From assembly GCA_030446005.1 (NCBI GenBank), contig JASUSP010000005.1:1-46781 (forward strand): a stretch of DNA of 46,781 nt, read 5' to 3'. The DNA is from Tepidanaerobacteraceae bacterium (lineage in GTDB: Bacteria > Bacillota > Thermosediminibacteria > Thermosediminibacterales > Thermosediminibacteraceae). The position numbers and the translations under genes were made by a program. Positions 30,188 to 37,181 of the stretch are shown here, one piece after another (position 1 is the stretch's first letter; each line of letters opens with the position of its first letter). The notes beneath the pieces are model-generated. The model did not search any database and was not told the origin of the DNA. It saw nothing but the letters and a program-made list of their open reading frames with translations.

Positions 30188-30232
30188 AAAAGCACTCCTT
30201 TAGTGAGTTTCAAAAGGGGTGCTTTTTTTAAT
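30188..30232 (+). terminator. Terminator of the mannitol operon
   Basis: AAAAGCACTCCTTT pairs with AAAGGGGTGCTTTTTT around an ~11-base loop, then a T tract. Confidence 0.8.
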
Positions 30233-30303
30233 TGCAGATTATATAAAAGCCGGCTGTGGGGGATACTGCTTTTGGAGGTGCCTTGAAAATTTAAAAATAC
30301 TCA

Positions 30304-30332
30304 TTGACAGCGAAAAAAATATTTAATATAAT
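30304..30332 (+). promoter_or_regulatory. Consensus SigA promoter of the selenoprotein gene
   Basis: Perfect TTGACA (30304-30309), 17-bp AT-rich spacer, perfect TATAAT (30327-30332). Confidence 0.9.
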
Positions 30333-30355
30333 AAAACTGAACTGGAGGTGAAAAA

Positions 30356-30640
30356 ATGGTCAAAATACAAATAGATGAAAAGGCCAAAAGCTTCATTCGA
30401 CAGAAAAATGCCGATGCAGTAACGGTAAAACTGGAGCGCTACGGTGGAGGATGAGCGGGCTGCAGGTATCTGCCTACCGTGTACGTAGGCGCGCCATCGG
30501 ACGCAAACCAATACGAAGTATACAACGTCGATGGGATAAAGGTATACGTCAGCCCCTTTGTGGATACCAGGGATGGCCTGAGAATTTACCTTTCCGGTTT
30601 TGGAATGTTTAAAAACCTGGCCGTAGCTAATGGATATTAG
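30356..30640 (+). CDS. HesB-like (CC/Se motif) selenoprotein with in-frame UGA
   Basis: A 94-codon gene broken by an in-frame TGA at 30452-30454 (residue 33), read here as selenocysteine: GGG-U-AGC. Both halves match one small HesB/IscA-like family: VKIQIDEKAKSFIRQK, AVTVKLERY before it, and YEVYNVDGIKVYVSPF, LRIYLSGFGMFKNLAV after it. That family is known to carry Cys or Sec at this place. A hairpin 17 bases after the UGA (30472-30490) fits a bacterial SECIS. It has a consensus promoter and GGAGGTG before ATG 30356. Function is unknown. The alternative is a pseudogene with one nonsense change, judged unlikely. It converges on the triple-HTH gene, overlapping four bases. Confidence 0.85.
30472..30490 (+). 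promoter_or_regulatory. Candidate bacterial SECIS hairpin
   Basis: GCCTAC (30472-30477) and GTAGGC (30485-30490) form a perfect 6-bp stem. The loop CGTGTAC has G at its second position and begins 24 bases after the UGA, within the usual bacterial range. Confidence 0.6.
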
Positions 30641-31404
30641 CCGTTGTTTCGATGTTCCTTGTAAAGCTGGACGAATTTCATGATGAACATGAATTCTTCC
30701 GGAGTGCAGTCGGCTACCATTTCCAAAAAGGACCTTACTTTCGGGTCGGTCAAAAGTTGCTTTAGCTCCGGATTCATGGGCCTTAAAAGTGAAGTTATAT
30801 CGTCATCGTCGCTAACGAAATAGCAGGGCGAAAGCGAAAGGGCGCTAGCTATTTTTTCCAGAGTCTTGATGGAAGGTTCCACCTTGCCGCTCTCGATTTG
30901 TCCTATGAGTCCGGCGGAAACTCCGGCTTTTTTGGCCAGCTCTGCCTGGGTAATACCGCGCTCCTGGCGAATTTTTTTGATTTTGTAACCTACATGGGAA
31001 GACAGAAAATCCTGGGGGCTGGCGTTTAGAGCCCTGGCGATGGCCTTCAGTGTGGCTAAAGAAGGAAGTACATTGCCATTTTCAATCTGACAAAGATAGG
31101 TGGCCGAAATACCCGCCTTTTGCGCAAGTTCCGAAAGGGAAAGCCCTCTTTCCCGGCGGAGGATGCTTATCCTTTCGCCCGTTGAAGTCGTGCTGCTGCC
31201 CCTTGTGAGATTTTCATAGAAGAGGGCATCTTTCGATATATTTAAAGCGGCTGCCAGTTTTTCGATTACCTCGAGCGAAGGATGTTTCTTGCCTCGCTCT
31301 ATTTCGCAAAGGTAAGATACGGAAAGGTTTGCCTTTTGTGCGAGCTCCTTTAATGACATATTTCTCTTTTTGCGAAATTCGCGGATTGTTTTGCCGCAAA
31401 TCAC
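30637..31404 (-). CDS. Regulator with three tandem XRE helix-turn-helix domains
   Basis: A 255-residue protein made of three Cro/C1-type HTH domains at about residues 5-63, 77-134 and 139-197. Each has the pattern LAQKA..S..YLC(E/Q)IE.G...PS...L..IA.AL (the third reads LAKKAGVSAGLIGQIESG). A helical C-terminal tail of ~55 residues (TPEEFMFIMKFVQLYKEH) follows. The domains are similar enough to suggest internal duplication. There is no cupin or peptidase domain. GTG 31404 is preceded by GAGGTGAA on the reverse strand. It diverges from trxA and converges on the selenoprotein gene. Targets unknown. Confidence 0.9.
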   Translation of the reverse strand: MICGKTIREFRKKRNMSLKELAQKANLSVSYLCEIERGKKHPSLEVIEKLAAALNISKDALFYENLTRGSSTTSTGERISILRRERGLSLSELAQKAGISATYLCQIENGNVLPSLATLKAIARALNASPQDFLSSHVGYKIKKIRQERGITQAELAKKAGVSAGLIGQIESGKVEPSIKTLEKIASALSLSPCYFVSDDDDITSLLRPMNPELKQLLTDPKVRSFLEMVADCTPEEFMFIMKFVQLYKEHRNNG

Positions 31405-31426
31405 ATAACTTCACCTCGTTTTAGTG

Positions 31427-31454
31427 ATACTAAGATTTGATTATAGTATATCAA
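31427..31454 (-). promoter_or_regulatory. Promoter and possible operator of the triple-HTH gene
   Basis: On the reverse strand, TTGATA (31454-31449) and TAGTAT (31432-31427) are 16 bp apart. The -10 hexamer is one half of an inverted repeat ATACTA (31427-31432)/TAGTAT (31444-31449), a layout consistent with autoregulation. Confidence 0.5.
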
Positions 31455-31473
31455 AATTATCGAAAAAAATAAA

Positions 31474-31503
31474 TTGGGATTCCTTTTTTCAGACGGTTAT
31501 AAT
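31474..31503 (+). promoter_or_regulatory. Promoter of trxA
   Basis: TTGGGA (31474-31479) and TATAAT (31498-31503), 18-bp spacer. Confidence 0.6.
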
Positions 31504-31540
31504 AAAAAGAAAGTAATTTTTGTATGGAGGAGGAAGCAAA

Positions 31541-31855
31541 ATGAAACCCATTACCCTTACCGATGATAATTTCGAACAGGAAGTCCTCAATTCCGATATG
31601 CCGGTGCTGGTGGACTTCTGGGCTCCCTGGTGCGGCCCGTGCCGCATGATGGCCCCGGTCATAGACGAGCTGGCTGTCGAATATGAAGGCAGGATAAAAG
31701 TAGGAAAGCTGAACGTCGACGAAAACCCCAACAGTGCAAGTGCCTTCGGGATAATGAGCATTCCCACGCTCATCCTCTTCAAAGACGGCCAGCCGGCCAA
31801 AAAGATGATAGGTTTCAGGCCGAAAAACGAAATAGTTTCAGAACTCGGGCTTTAA
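31541..31855 (+). CDS. trxA: Thioredoxin
   Basis: A 104-residue classical thioredoxin that reduces protein disulfides. The active site is [20 protein letters not shown], and the cis-proline loop is [16 protein letters not shown] 31541 follows GGAGGAGGAAG; an earlier ATG at 31520 is too far upstream. Monocistronic between a SigA-type promoter and a strong terminator. Confidence 0.96.
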   Translation: MKPITLTDDNFEQEVLNSDMPVLVDFWAPWCGPCRMMAPVIDELAVEYEGRIKVGKLNVDENPNSASAFGIMSIPTLILFKDGQPAKKMIGFRPKNEIVSELGL

Positions 31856-31865
31856 ACGATTTTTC

Positions 31866-31900
31866 AAAAAGCCGCCTCTAAAGAGGCGGTTATTTTTTTT
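31866..31900 (+). terminator. Terminator after trxA
   Basis: CCGCCTC/GAGGCGG stem with a TAAA loop, flanked by A-rich and T-rich tracts. Confidence 0.9.
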
Positions 31901-31904
31901 CATG

Positions 31905-31967
31905 TTGACAAAAACTACCTTAAGGTGTAATATATTTTTGAACTTGAAATGCAAATAATTTGCATTT
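31905..31967 (+). promoter_or_regulatory. Zinc operon promoter with Zur-type 7-1-7 box
   Basis: TTGACA (31905-31910) and TAATAT (31928-31933) are 17 bp apart. A perfect 21-bp palindrome at 31947-31967, core TGCAAAT-A-ATTTGCA, lies at the start of the transcript. Its 7-1-7 symmetry is that of Fur-family operators (Bacillus Zur and Fur boxes). A Fur-family gene ends this operon, so zinc-dependent autorepression is inferred. Confidence 0.8.
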
Positions 31968-31980
31968 AGGAGGTGCCTGT

Positions 31981-32925
31981 TTGAAAAGGAAAAAATTTTA
32001 TCCTGCACTTGCGCTTCTCGTGGCAGCCTTTTTTTTAATAACCGGCTGTTGGCATAGGGTAAGCCGTCCGGCACCTCAGGAAAACGGGAAAATAAAAATC
32101 TATACTACCATGTATCCTCTTTATGACTTTGCTGCCAAAATAGCGGGCGATATGGCCGTGGTGGAAAAAGTGGTACCTGCGGGGGTAGAAGCCCACGACT
32201 TCGAGCCATCGCCCAAGCTTGTGGCCGGAATTTATGAGGCGGATGTGTTCGTCTATTTGGGAGGCTCGATAGACCCGTGGGCCGAAAAGCTAGCTGAGCA
32301 GCTTTTAAAGGAGGGCGTAACGGTAGTAAAAGCAGGAGAGGGCCTTTTCCAGGAGGAGTTTCATGGTGATGAAGAGAACGTTTCCGAAGAAAACGGCCAT
32401 CATTTGGATCCCCATGTGTGGCTCGATCCTGTACTTGCAAAGACCATGGCTGAAAGGATAGCCGGAGCTATAGCTGCAAAAGACGGGGAAAACGCCGCAT
32501 ATTACCGGAAAAACCTCGAAGAACTGAAAAAGCGCCTGGATGACCTTGATGAAAAATACAGGAATTCCCTTTTGCCAGCCAAAAAAAGGGATTTTGTGGT
32601 AAACCATGCGGCTTTCGGCTACCTGGCAAGGCGATATAATCTGAACCAGATCGCCATAAGCGGCCTTTCTCCCCAGCAGGAACCTTCGCCTAAAAAACTC
32701 GCTGAGCTTTCAAAGTTATGCAAGGAAAAGGATATAAGGTATATAATGGTCGAGGCTGCTTCGAGCTCTAAACTGGCCGACGTGCTTGCAAGAGAGACGG
32801 GAACTAAGGTTTTGGTCCTGCATCCTCTGGAGAATTTAACCGAGGAAGATATGAAGGCCGGCAAGGATTACTTTTCTATCATGCTGGAAAATTTGGAGAA
32901 TCTAAAAAAGGCCCTCAATGAATAG
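31981..32925 (+). CDS. znuA: Zinc ABC transporter substrate-binding lipoprotein
   Basis: A 314-residue cluster 9 (ZnuA/AdcA-type) binding protein. The lipoprotein signal is a basic KRKKFY, a hydrophobic stretch and the lipobox LITGC. EAHDFEPSPK carries the first metal His. A short His/Glu-rich insert (FHGDEENVSEENGHHLDPHVWLDP) precedes the second, and VVNHAAFGYLARRY holds the third. Zinc rather than manganese is inferred from the His-rich loop and the zur neighbour. TTG 31981 follows AGGAGGTG. First gene of the operon. Confidence 0.93.
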   Translation: MKRKKFYPALALLVAAFFLITGCWHRVSRPAPQENGKIKIYTTMYPLYDFAAKIAGDMAVVEKVVPAGVEAHDFEPSPKLVAGIYEADVFVYLGGSIDPWAEKLAEQLLKEGVTVVKAGEGLFQEEFHGDEENVSEENGHHLDPHVWLDPVLAKTMAERIAGAIAAKDGENAAYYRKNLEELKKRLDDLDEKYRNSLLPAKKRDFVVNHAAFGYLARRYNLNQIAISGLSPQQEPSPKKLAELSKLCKEKDIRYIMVEAASSSKLADVLARETGTKVLVLHPLENLTEEDMKAGKDYFSIMLENLENLKKALNE

Positions 32926-32937
32926 GAGGAGAGAGAC

Positions 32938-33666
32938 ATGGACATTCCGGTGGTGGAGCTGAAGGATGTGAGTTTTTCATACGGAGGTCCCAGAGTGCTG
33001 GAAAAGGTGAACATGAAAGTGGAAAAGGGCGATTTTTTCGCACTGATTGGGCCCAACGGCGCCGCAAAAACAACGCTTATGAAAATCATGCTGGGCCTTG
33101 TCGTGCCCGATGAAGGCGAGGTAAAGCTCTTCGGCAAAAACGTGCGCAGTTTCCGGCAGTGGCAAAAAATCGCCTACGTTCCCCAGCATGGAGGGCAAAT
33201 AAATCTATCCTTTCCGGCGACGGTCAGGGAGATTGTGGCGTCGGGGCTTTTTGGAAAGGCAGGATCTTTGAAGGGCAAATCGGTGGATGAAGCTGTGAGA
33301 AAGGCCATGGCTACGGTTGGCATAGAACCCCTTGCGGCAAGGCTTATAGGGGAACTTTCAGAAGGGCAGCGGCAAAAGGTATTTCTAGCCCGCAGCCTTG
33401 TTGGAAATCCGGAAGCGCTCTTTTTGGATGAGCCGACGACCGGTATAGATTCCGAATCCCAGGAGGAATTTTACGGCCTTTTAGAGAATCTCAATAAGGG
33501 GCGGGGCTTAACGGTGGTGATGATAACCCACGATATAGGCATGGCTTGCGGCATGGCGAATAAAATTGGGTGTGTGAGCAGCGGCAAAGTGGATGTGCAT
33601 GAAAATATGAAGGATGTAACCGAAGACCATATAGCCGAAATAATGGGCTACAGCATAAAAAAGTAG
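32938..33666 (+). CDS. znuC: Zinc ABC transporter ATP-binding protein
   Basis: A 242-residue ABC ATPase that powers zinc uptake. Walker A reads GPNGAAKTT, with Ala where the last Gly of GxxGxGK is usual. The signature is LSEGQRQKV, Walker B is ALFLDEPT, and the switch His is in MITHDIGMA. The Ala variant does occur in this ATPase group, so it is probably functional. It is 12 bases after znuA, with AGGAGGAGAG before ATG 32938. Confidence 0.92.
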   Translation: MDIPVVELKDVSFSYGGPRVLEKVNMKVEKGDFFALIGPNGAAKTTLMKIMLGLVVPDEGEVKLFGKNVRSFRQWQKIAYVPQHGGQINLSFPATVREIVASGLFGKAGSLKGKSVDEAVRKAMATVGIEPLAARLIGELSEGQRQKVFLARSLVGNPEALFLDEPTTGIDSESQEEFYGLLENLNKGRGLTVVMITHDIGMACGMANKIGCVSSGKVDVHENMKDVTEDHIAEIMGYSIKK

Positions 33667-33701
33667 CGCCAAAACAAAAGTTAAAGGAAGAAGGAAATGC
33701 C

Positions 33702-34496
33702 ATGGAGATATTTCAGTATTCCTTTATGGTCAGGGCCTTTGCGGCCGGAATTGCATCCGCTGTGCTCGCTTCCACCATAGGGGTTTTTGTGGTGCTCCGT
33801 CGCATGTCAATGGTGGGCGACAGCCTGTCCCATGCATCTTTAGCGGGGATAGCAGCGGGGATGTTCTTTGGTTTTTATCCCTTTTACGGTGCCGTAGCGT
33901 TTTCGGTCCTGGCTGCCTTGCTCGTTGAGATGGTCAGGGTTACTTTTAAAAGGTACGCCGAGGTAGCCCTGGCGGTTGTAATGTCGGCGAGCATGGGAGC
34001 GGCCGTGGTGATGATAAGCCTGGGCAGGTCGTTTAATGCGGACCTTTTCTCGTACCTTTTCGGCAGCCTGATGGCGGTGACAGAAGAAGACATCAAATTG
34101 ATAATAATCCTGGGATTTTTCGTCATGGCTGCTCTTTATCTTTTGCGCAGGCAGCTTTTTTCCATAGCCTTCGACGAGGAAACGGCCAGACTTTCCGGGA
34201 TACCCGTCAATACGGTGAATGTGCTCTTTTCAATACTTACCGCCCTTACGGTGGCCATATCGGTCAGGATAGTAGGTACACTGCTTGTATCGGCACTCAT
34301 AGTCATTCCCGCTGCCGTGAGCCTTCAGCTTGCCAGGAGTTTCAATTCGGCGATTTTCGTATCGAATGTGGTGGCCGCATTTTCGGTGATAACGGGCCTT
34401 TACCTTTCCTTTTATTTCGATCTAGCACCAGGCGGCACGATAGTGCTCATAGCTTCTGCAGTGTTATTTGTGGTGCTTCTCGTAAAAAGGAGGTAA
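33702..34496 (+). CDS. znuB: Zinc ABC transporter permease
   Basis: A 264-residue ABC-3 family integral membrane protein with about eight hydrophobic segments. Family-typical parts are GIASAVLASTIGVFVVLRRMSMVGDSLSHASLAG near the N-terminus and VRIVGTLLVSALIVIPAAVSLQLA in the second half. It pairs with the preceding ATPase; zur follows after seven bases. Confidence 0.94.
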   Translation: MEIFQYSFMVRAFAAGIASAVLASTIGVFVVLRRMSMVGDSLSHASLAGIAAGMFFGFYPFYGAVAFSVLAALLVEMVRVTFKRYAEVALAVVMSASMGAAVVMISLGRSFNADLFSYLFGSLMAVTEEDIKLIIILGFFVMAALYLLRRQLFSIAFDEETARLSGIPVNTVNVLFSILTALTVAISVRIVGTLLVSALIVIPAAVSLQLARSFNSAIFVSNVVAAFSVITGLYLSFYFDLAPGGTIVLIASAVLFVVLLVKRR

Positions 34497-34503
34497 AGCT
34501 ACT

Positions 34504-34929
34504 GTGGATTTTGAGGAATTTTTGAGAAAGAAGGGGCTTAAGGTCACAAACCAGAGACTTGCGATAATGAAGGTGCTTGAAAATTCGGGTTCGATGCTGA
34601 CTGCGACTGAGATATTCGAAAGAGTGAAGGAAATTTTTCCCGGTGTGAATTTCTCCACGATATACAGGAACATTGAACTCATGAAAAAAAAGGGCATACT
34701 ATGTACAGTGGCAAGAGGCGAGAGGATACCCTCTTACGGTCTTCGGGTGGAAGAAGAACACCACCACCATTTTGTTTGCAAAGGATGTGGAAAATCCCTC
34801 GTCATAGAATATTGTCCGATGAATTTTATGGGGGAAGAGGTGAAAAAGAAAGGATTTCTGCCTGTTGAACATGAATTCGTGGTATACGGATTTTGCAGGG
34901 ATTGTGAGGGTTCTGGTCTGAAAAAATAA
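34504..34929 (+). CDS. zur: Fur-family zinc regulator (Zur)
   Basis: A 141-residue Fur-family repressor. Winged helix at about 1-80 (KGLKVTNQRLAIMKVLENSG, PGVNFSTIYRNIELM). The metal region has EEEHHHHFVCKGCGKSLVIEYC and the second CxxC in YGFCRDCEG, the four cysteines of the structural zinc site. The assignment to Zur rather than Fur or PerR rests on its place at the end of a zinc-uptake operon with a 7-1-7 box. GTG 34504 follows AAAAAGGAGG. Confidence 0.88.
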   Translation: MDFEEFLRKKGLKVTNQRLAIMKVLENSGSMLTATEIFERVKEIFPGVNFSTIYRNIELMKKKGILCTVARGERIPSYGLRVEEEHHHHFVCKGCGKSLVIEYCPMNFMGEEVKKKGFLPVEHEFVVYGFCRDCEGSGLKK

Positions 34930-34950
34930 TAAGGAAAAGGAGTTTTGAGG

Positions 34951-35967
34951 GTGGAAAGGATTTTTTTCGCCGTCGCGATAGTACTGGTTTTATCGGTAGT
35001 TTTTACAGGCTGCATAGGGAAAAATCAAAGCGCCGGAGATGGTCTGCCAAAAGAAGAGATGAAAGCGACCGATTACTTTCCGGTTTCGAAAAATCTATAT
35101 TGGGAGTACGAAGGTATCGGCAATGAGTTCGCGGGGGGCAGAGTGGATACGGAATTTATCGAAGGAAACAGGGTCCAGCTTGCCCAAAACAACGGGGGCA
35201 CCGTTGTGGCTAAAGTATTTGAAGTGAGCGACGAAGGGGTGAAGCTGGTCAATTCTATCGAAGAAAGTTATTACAGGATAAATTATCTTGCAAAAGAGCC
35301 TGCCCAGGAGAGGTATTATTTAAAATCGCCTCTGAAAGAAAAAGCGAGCTGGCAGGACGGCGATACCACGTGGACCATCGAGAGCTTGGAGGAAAAGGTA
35401 AGGGTGCCAGCGGGAGAATTTACATGCATCAAGGTCGTGGGAAAATCCGGAGATTCGGTGGTAGAAAGGTATTTCGCAAAAGGTGTGGGCCTTGTCAAGC
35501 AGAAATTTGTGTTTAATGATAACGTCGTTGAAGAGAACCTTTCTAAATTTGGCGATGCCGAAAAAGATAACTGCCTGCCCGAAAAGGAGCTGGCAATTTA
35601 TTATCCTTCGAAAAACGTGGATAAATTGCTGGAAGATAGGGTACTAGAGAAGTTTAACACTGGCGAAACTCTTGCGGAGAAGATAACCGAACTTTTAAAG
35701 GACGAAAAGTACAGGGTGCTAAGCAAAAACACCCGACTTTTGGATATGAAAAGGGAAGAAGGCGTCCTGAGGCTGAATTTTTCTAAAGAACTTATCACTG
35801 AAATGAATGCCGGTTCGGGATATGAGGCGCTGCTGATAGACAGCATAGTAAACACCTACGGCAAAAACTTTGGAGTCGAAGGTGTCATATTAAATGTGGA
35901 AGGTAAGGGATATGAGTCCGGTCATTTCGTCTTCGGAAAGGATGAGGTTTTGAAGGTGAACAGGTAA
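34951..35967 (+). CDS. GerMN-domain lipoprotein
   Basis: A 338-residue predicted lipoprotein: ERIFF start, hydrophobic stretch and lipobox VVFTGC. Residues about 30-195 are a beta-rich region (YFPVSKNLYWEYEG...AGEFTCIKVVGK...YFAKGVGLVKQKF). The C-terminal ~110 residues are a GerMN/sporulation-germination domain (LRLNFSKELITEMNAGSGYEALLIDSIVNTYGKNFGVEGVILNVEG). GTG 34951 has AAGGAG eight bases upstream; TTG 34945 is too close to it. It follows zur by 21 bases with no terminator, so it may be a fifth gene of the zinc operon. Confidence 0.8.
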   Translation: MERIFFAVAIVLVLSVVFTGCIGKNQSAGDGLPKEEMKATDYFPVSKNLYWEYEGIGNEFAGGRVDTEFIEGNRVQLAQNNGGTVVAKVFEVSDEGVKLVNSIEESYYRINYLAKEPAQERYYLKSPLKEKASWQDGDTTWTIESLEEKVRVPAGEFTCIKVVGKSGDSVVERYFAKGVGLVKQKFVFNDNVVEENLSKFGDAEKDNCLPEKELAIYYPSKNVDKLLEDRVLEKFNTGETLAEKITELLKDEKYRVLSKNTRLLDMKREEGVLRLNFSKELITEMNAGSGYEALLIDSIVNTYGKNFGVEGVILNVEGKGYESGHFVFGKDEVLKVNR

Positions 35968-35998
35968 TTGTGCTCACAAAAAATTTTCTAAATAAGGG

Positions 35999-36027
35999 TT
36001 GCATTTTTTTTATTTATCTAGTATATT
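35999..36027 (+). promoter_or_regulatory. Promoter of the Trp T-box leader
   Basis: TTGCAT (35999-36004) and TATATT (36022-36027), 17-bp spacer, ahead of Stem I. Confidence 0.65.
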
Positions 36028-36254
36028 ATATTATAAAAGTCGCAAATATTCAAATTCGATGACGGGGAAGAGTAACCCGGCTGTAAGGTCAAAGAGAGCC
36101 GCGGCAGGTGGGAGCGCGGTACCGGAGGTTGGGTGAATGGGCCCCGGAGAAGGTGCGGCGAAGGCAAGTAGCTGCACCCGGAAAGCCCTCCGTTAACATA
36201 AGGGCGGGGTATCGCCATAAGGCCGTACCCTAAAAGAGAGCCTGTACAGGGTGG

Positions 36255-36294
36255 CAAAAAAGCATTTCATCCCCGTGGGTGAAGTGCTTTTTTT
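36255..36294 (+). terminator. Extra upstream terminator-like hairpin in the Trp T-box
   Basis: AAAAAAGCATTTCATCC pairs with GGGTGAAGTGCTTTTTT (about 17 bp, G-U pairs included) around a 4-base loop, ending in a T run. It sits 17 bases before the canonical T-box. Confidence 0.8.
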
Positions 36295-36333
36295 GTTACT
36301 TACGGGCTAAGTTGGGTGGCACCGCGGATGAAA

Positions 36334-36366
36334 AGCATCCGTCCCTTCGGGGATGGGTGCTTTTTT
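36334..36366 (+). terminator. Canonical attenuator terminator of the Trp T-box
   Basis: AGCATCCGTCCC pairs with GGGGATGGGTGCT, small loop, then TTTTTT. Confidence 0.85.
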
Positions 36367-36400
36367 ATTTGGATTTTTCTGTAAGGAGGTGTTATCAGAG

Positions 36401-36439
36401 ATGAAAAAAGATAAAGCTTTTCGTTGCATAAAAAAATAG
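36401..36439 (+). other. Possible 12-codon leader ORF
   Basis: ATG 36401 has a strong AAGGAGGTG ten bases upstream and reads MKKDKAFRCIKK before TAG. It lies between the T-box and trpP. It contains no Trp codon, so it is not an attenuation peptide of the classical kind; it may be a remnant. The rest of 36440-36540 holds a TTGACA at 36477 without a good -10. Confidence 0.3.
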
Positions 36440-36554
36440 CGATGGTTCACGATTTTAAAGTCAGAACTACCGATGTTTGACAATTACAAAATCTTCCGAA
36501 CGATTGAAAGGACAATATATGTCCATTTAAAAAACTGTAAAGGAGGATTCTTTT

Positions 36555-37073
36555 ATGAAATTGAAGGATATGATTCTAACATCCCTTTTAATGGCAATTG
36601 GCTTGATTTTGCACCAGATTACCCCTCCCATAGTTGCTGGGATGAAGCCCAATTTCCTCCTAGCGATGCTTTTTATCTCGCTTTTTATAAACCCCACACC
36701 GAAAAACGCCCTTCTTGCCGGGATGCTGGGGGGTGTATTCGCGGCACTTACCACAAGCTTCCCAGGGGGGCAGATAGCCAACATAGTGGATGAGCTTATA
36801 ACGTCCCAGGTGATGGCGGCGTTAATTAGAGGAGGAAAGAATGTAAACCAAAAGATATTGGTACCAGTCGTTGGTTTTGTCGGGACCATAATGAGTGGGA
36901 CGATGTTTTTGCTCGTGGCGATGCTGGTGACGGGCGCACTTCCTGCTGCATTTCCCGTATTGTTTACAACGATAGTGATACCGACGGCTGCCATCAATAC
37001 GGTGGCCACTTCGGTCCTTTATGGCATAATCGCAGCCACAGGCAGTGCCGCAAGACAGAAAGATGTAAGATGA
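36555..37073 (+). CDS. trpP: Tryptophan transporter TrpP
   Basis: A 172-residue membrane protein resembling the TrpP family of Firmicutes tryptophan importers. It starts MKLKDMILTSLLMAIGLILHQ and has about five hydrophobic segments (LLAMLFISLF, NALLAGMLGGVFAALTT, ILVPVVGFVGTIMSG, LLVAMLVTGALPA, TTIVIPTAAINTVATSVLYGII). The Trp T-box upstream is independent support: uncharged tRNA-Trp would induce it. ATG 36555 follows AAAGGAGGA. Confidence 0.88.
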   Translation: MKLKDMILTSLLMAIGLILHQITPPIVAGMKPNFLLAMLFISLFINPTPKNALLAGMLGGVFAALTTSFPGGQIANIVDELITSQVMAALIRGGKNVNQKILVPVVGFVGTIMSGTMFLLVAMLVTGALPAAFPVLFTTIVIPTAAINTVATSVLYGIIAATGSAARQKDVR

Positions 37074-37076
37074 ATT

Positions 37077-37103
37077 TCCCGGGATTCCCGGGCTTTATTT
37101 TTT
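37077..37103 (+). terminator. Terminator after trpP
   Basis: CCCGGG-ATT-CCCGGG hairpin followed by CTTTATTTTTT. Confidence 0.8.
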
Positions 37104-37105
37104 GG

Positions 37106-37114
37106 TGGTATAAT
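37106..37114 (+). promoter_or_regulatory. Extended -10 promoter of ylmH
   Basis: TGGTATAAT: TG one base before a perfect TATAAT (37109-37114), with no clear -35, just after the trpP terminator. Confidence 0.5.
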
Positions 37115-37181
37115 ATAAAGTAATAAAAATGGCAATAAAAAGGCGAAATTAACATAAAGTTATAAAGCTGGAGGGTTTGGC

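Larger units (their letters stand above)
36034..36368 (+). promoter_or_regulatory. T-box leader (Trp specifier) of trpP with two terminator modules
   Basis: The Stem I AG-bulge and apical region resemble those of the metG leader (AGAGAGCC near 36093, GCAGGTGGGAGC near 36104). The specifier GAA-TGG-G puts the Trp codon at 36138-36140. The canonical T-box GGGTGGCACCGCGG ends at 36327, with UGGC matching the GCCA end expected for tRNA-Trp, and a terminator at 36334-36366. Unusually, a shorter T-box-like AGGGTGGCA at 36248-36256 and a second strong hairpin with T run lie before it. The trpP gene downstream fits the specifier. Confidence 0.88.

Noticed and set aside
30356-30454. Truncated pseudogene with a nonsense codon
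   Set aside because: Conserved family sequence continues in the same frame for 61 codons after the TGA, with promoter and ribosome binding site intact and a SECIS-like hairpin, so selenocysteine is the better reading.
30462-30473. GCAG-GTAT-CTGC hairpin as the SECIS element
   Set aside because: Its loop begins only 11 bases after the UGA, short for bacterial SECIS. The GCCTAC/GTAGGC hairpin fits the spacing better.
36510-36524. GGACA-ATATA-TGTCC palindrome before trpP as an operator
   Set aside because: It is only a 5-bp arm, has no promoter elements at the right place, and the gene already has a T-box. Probably chance.
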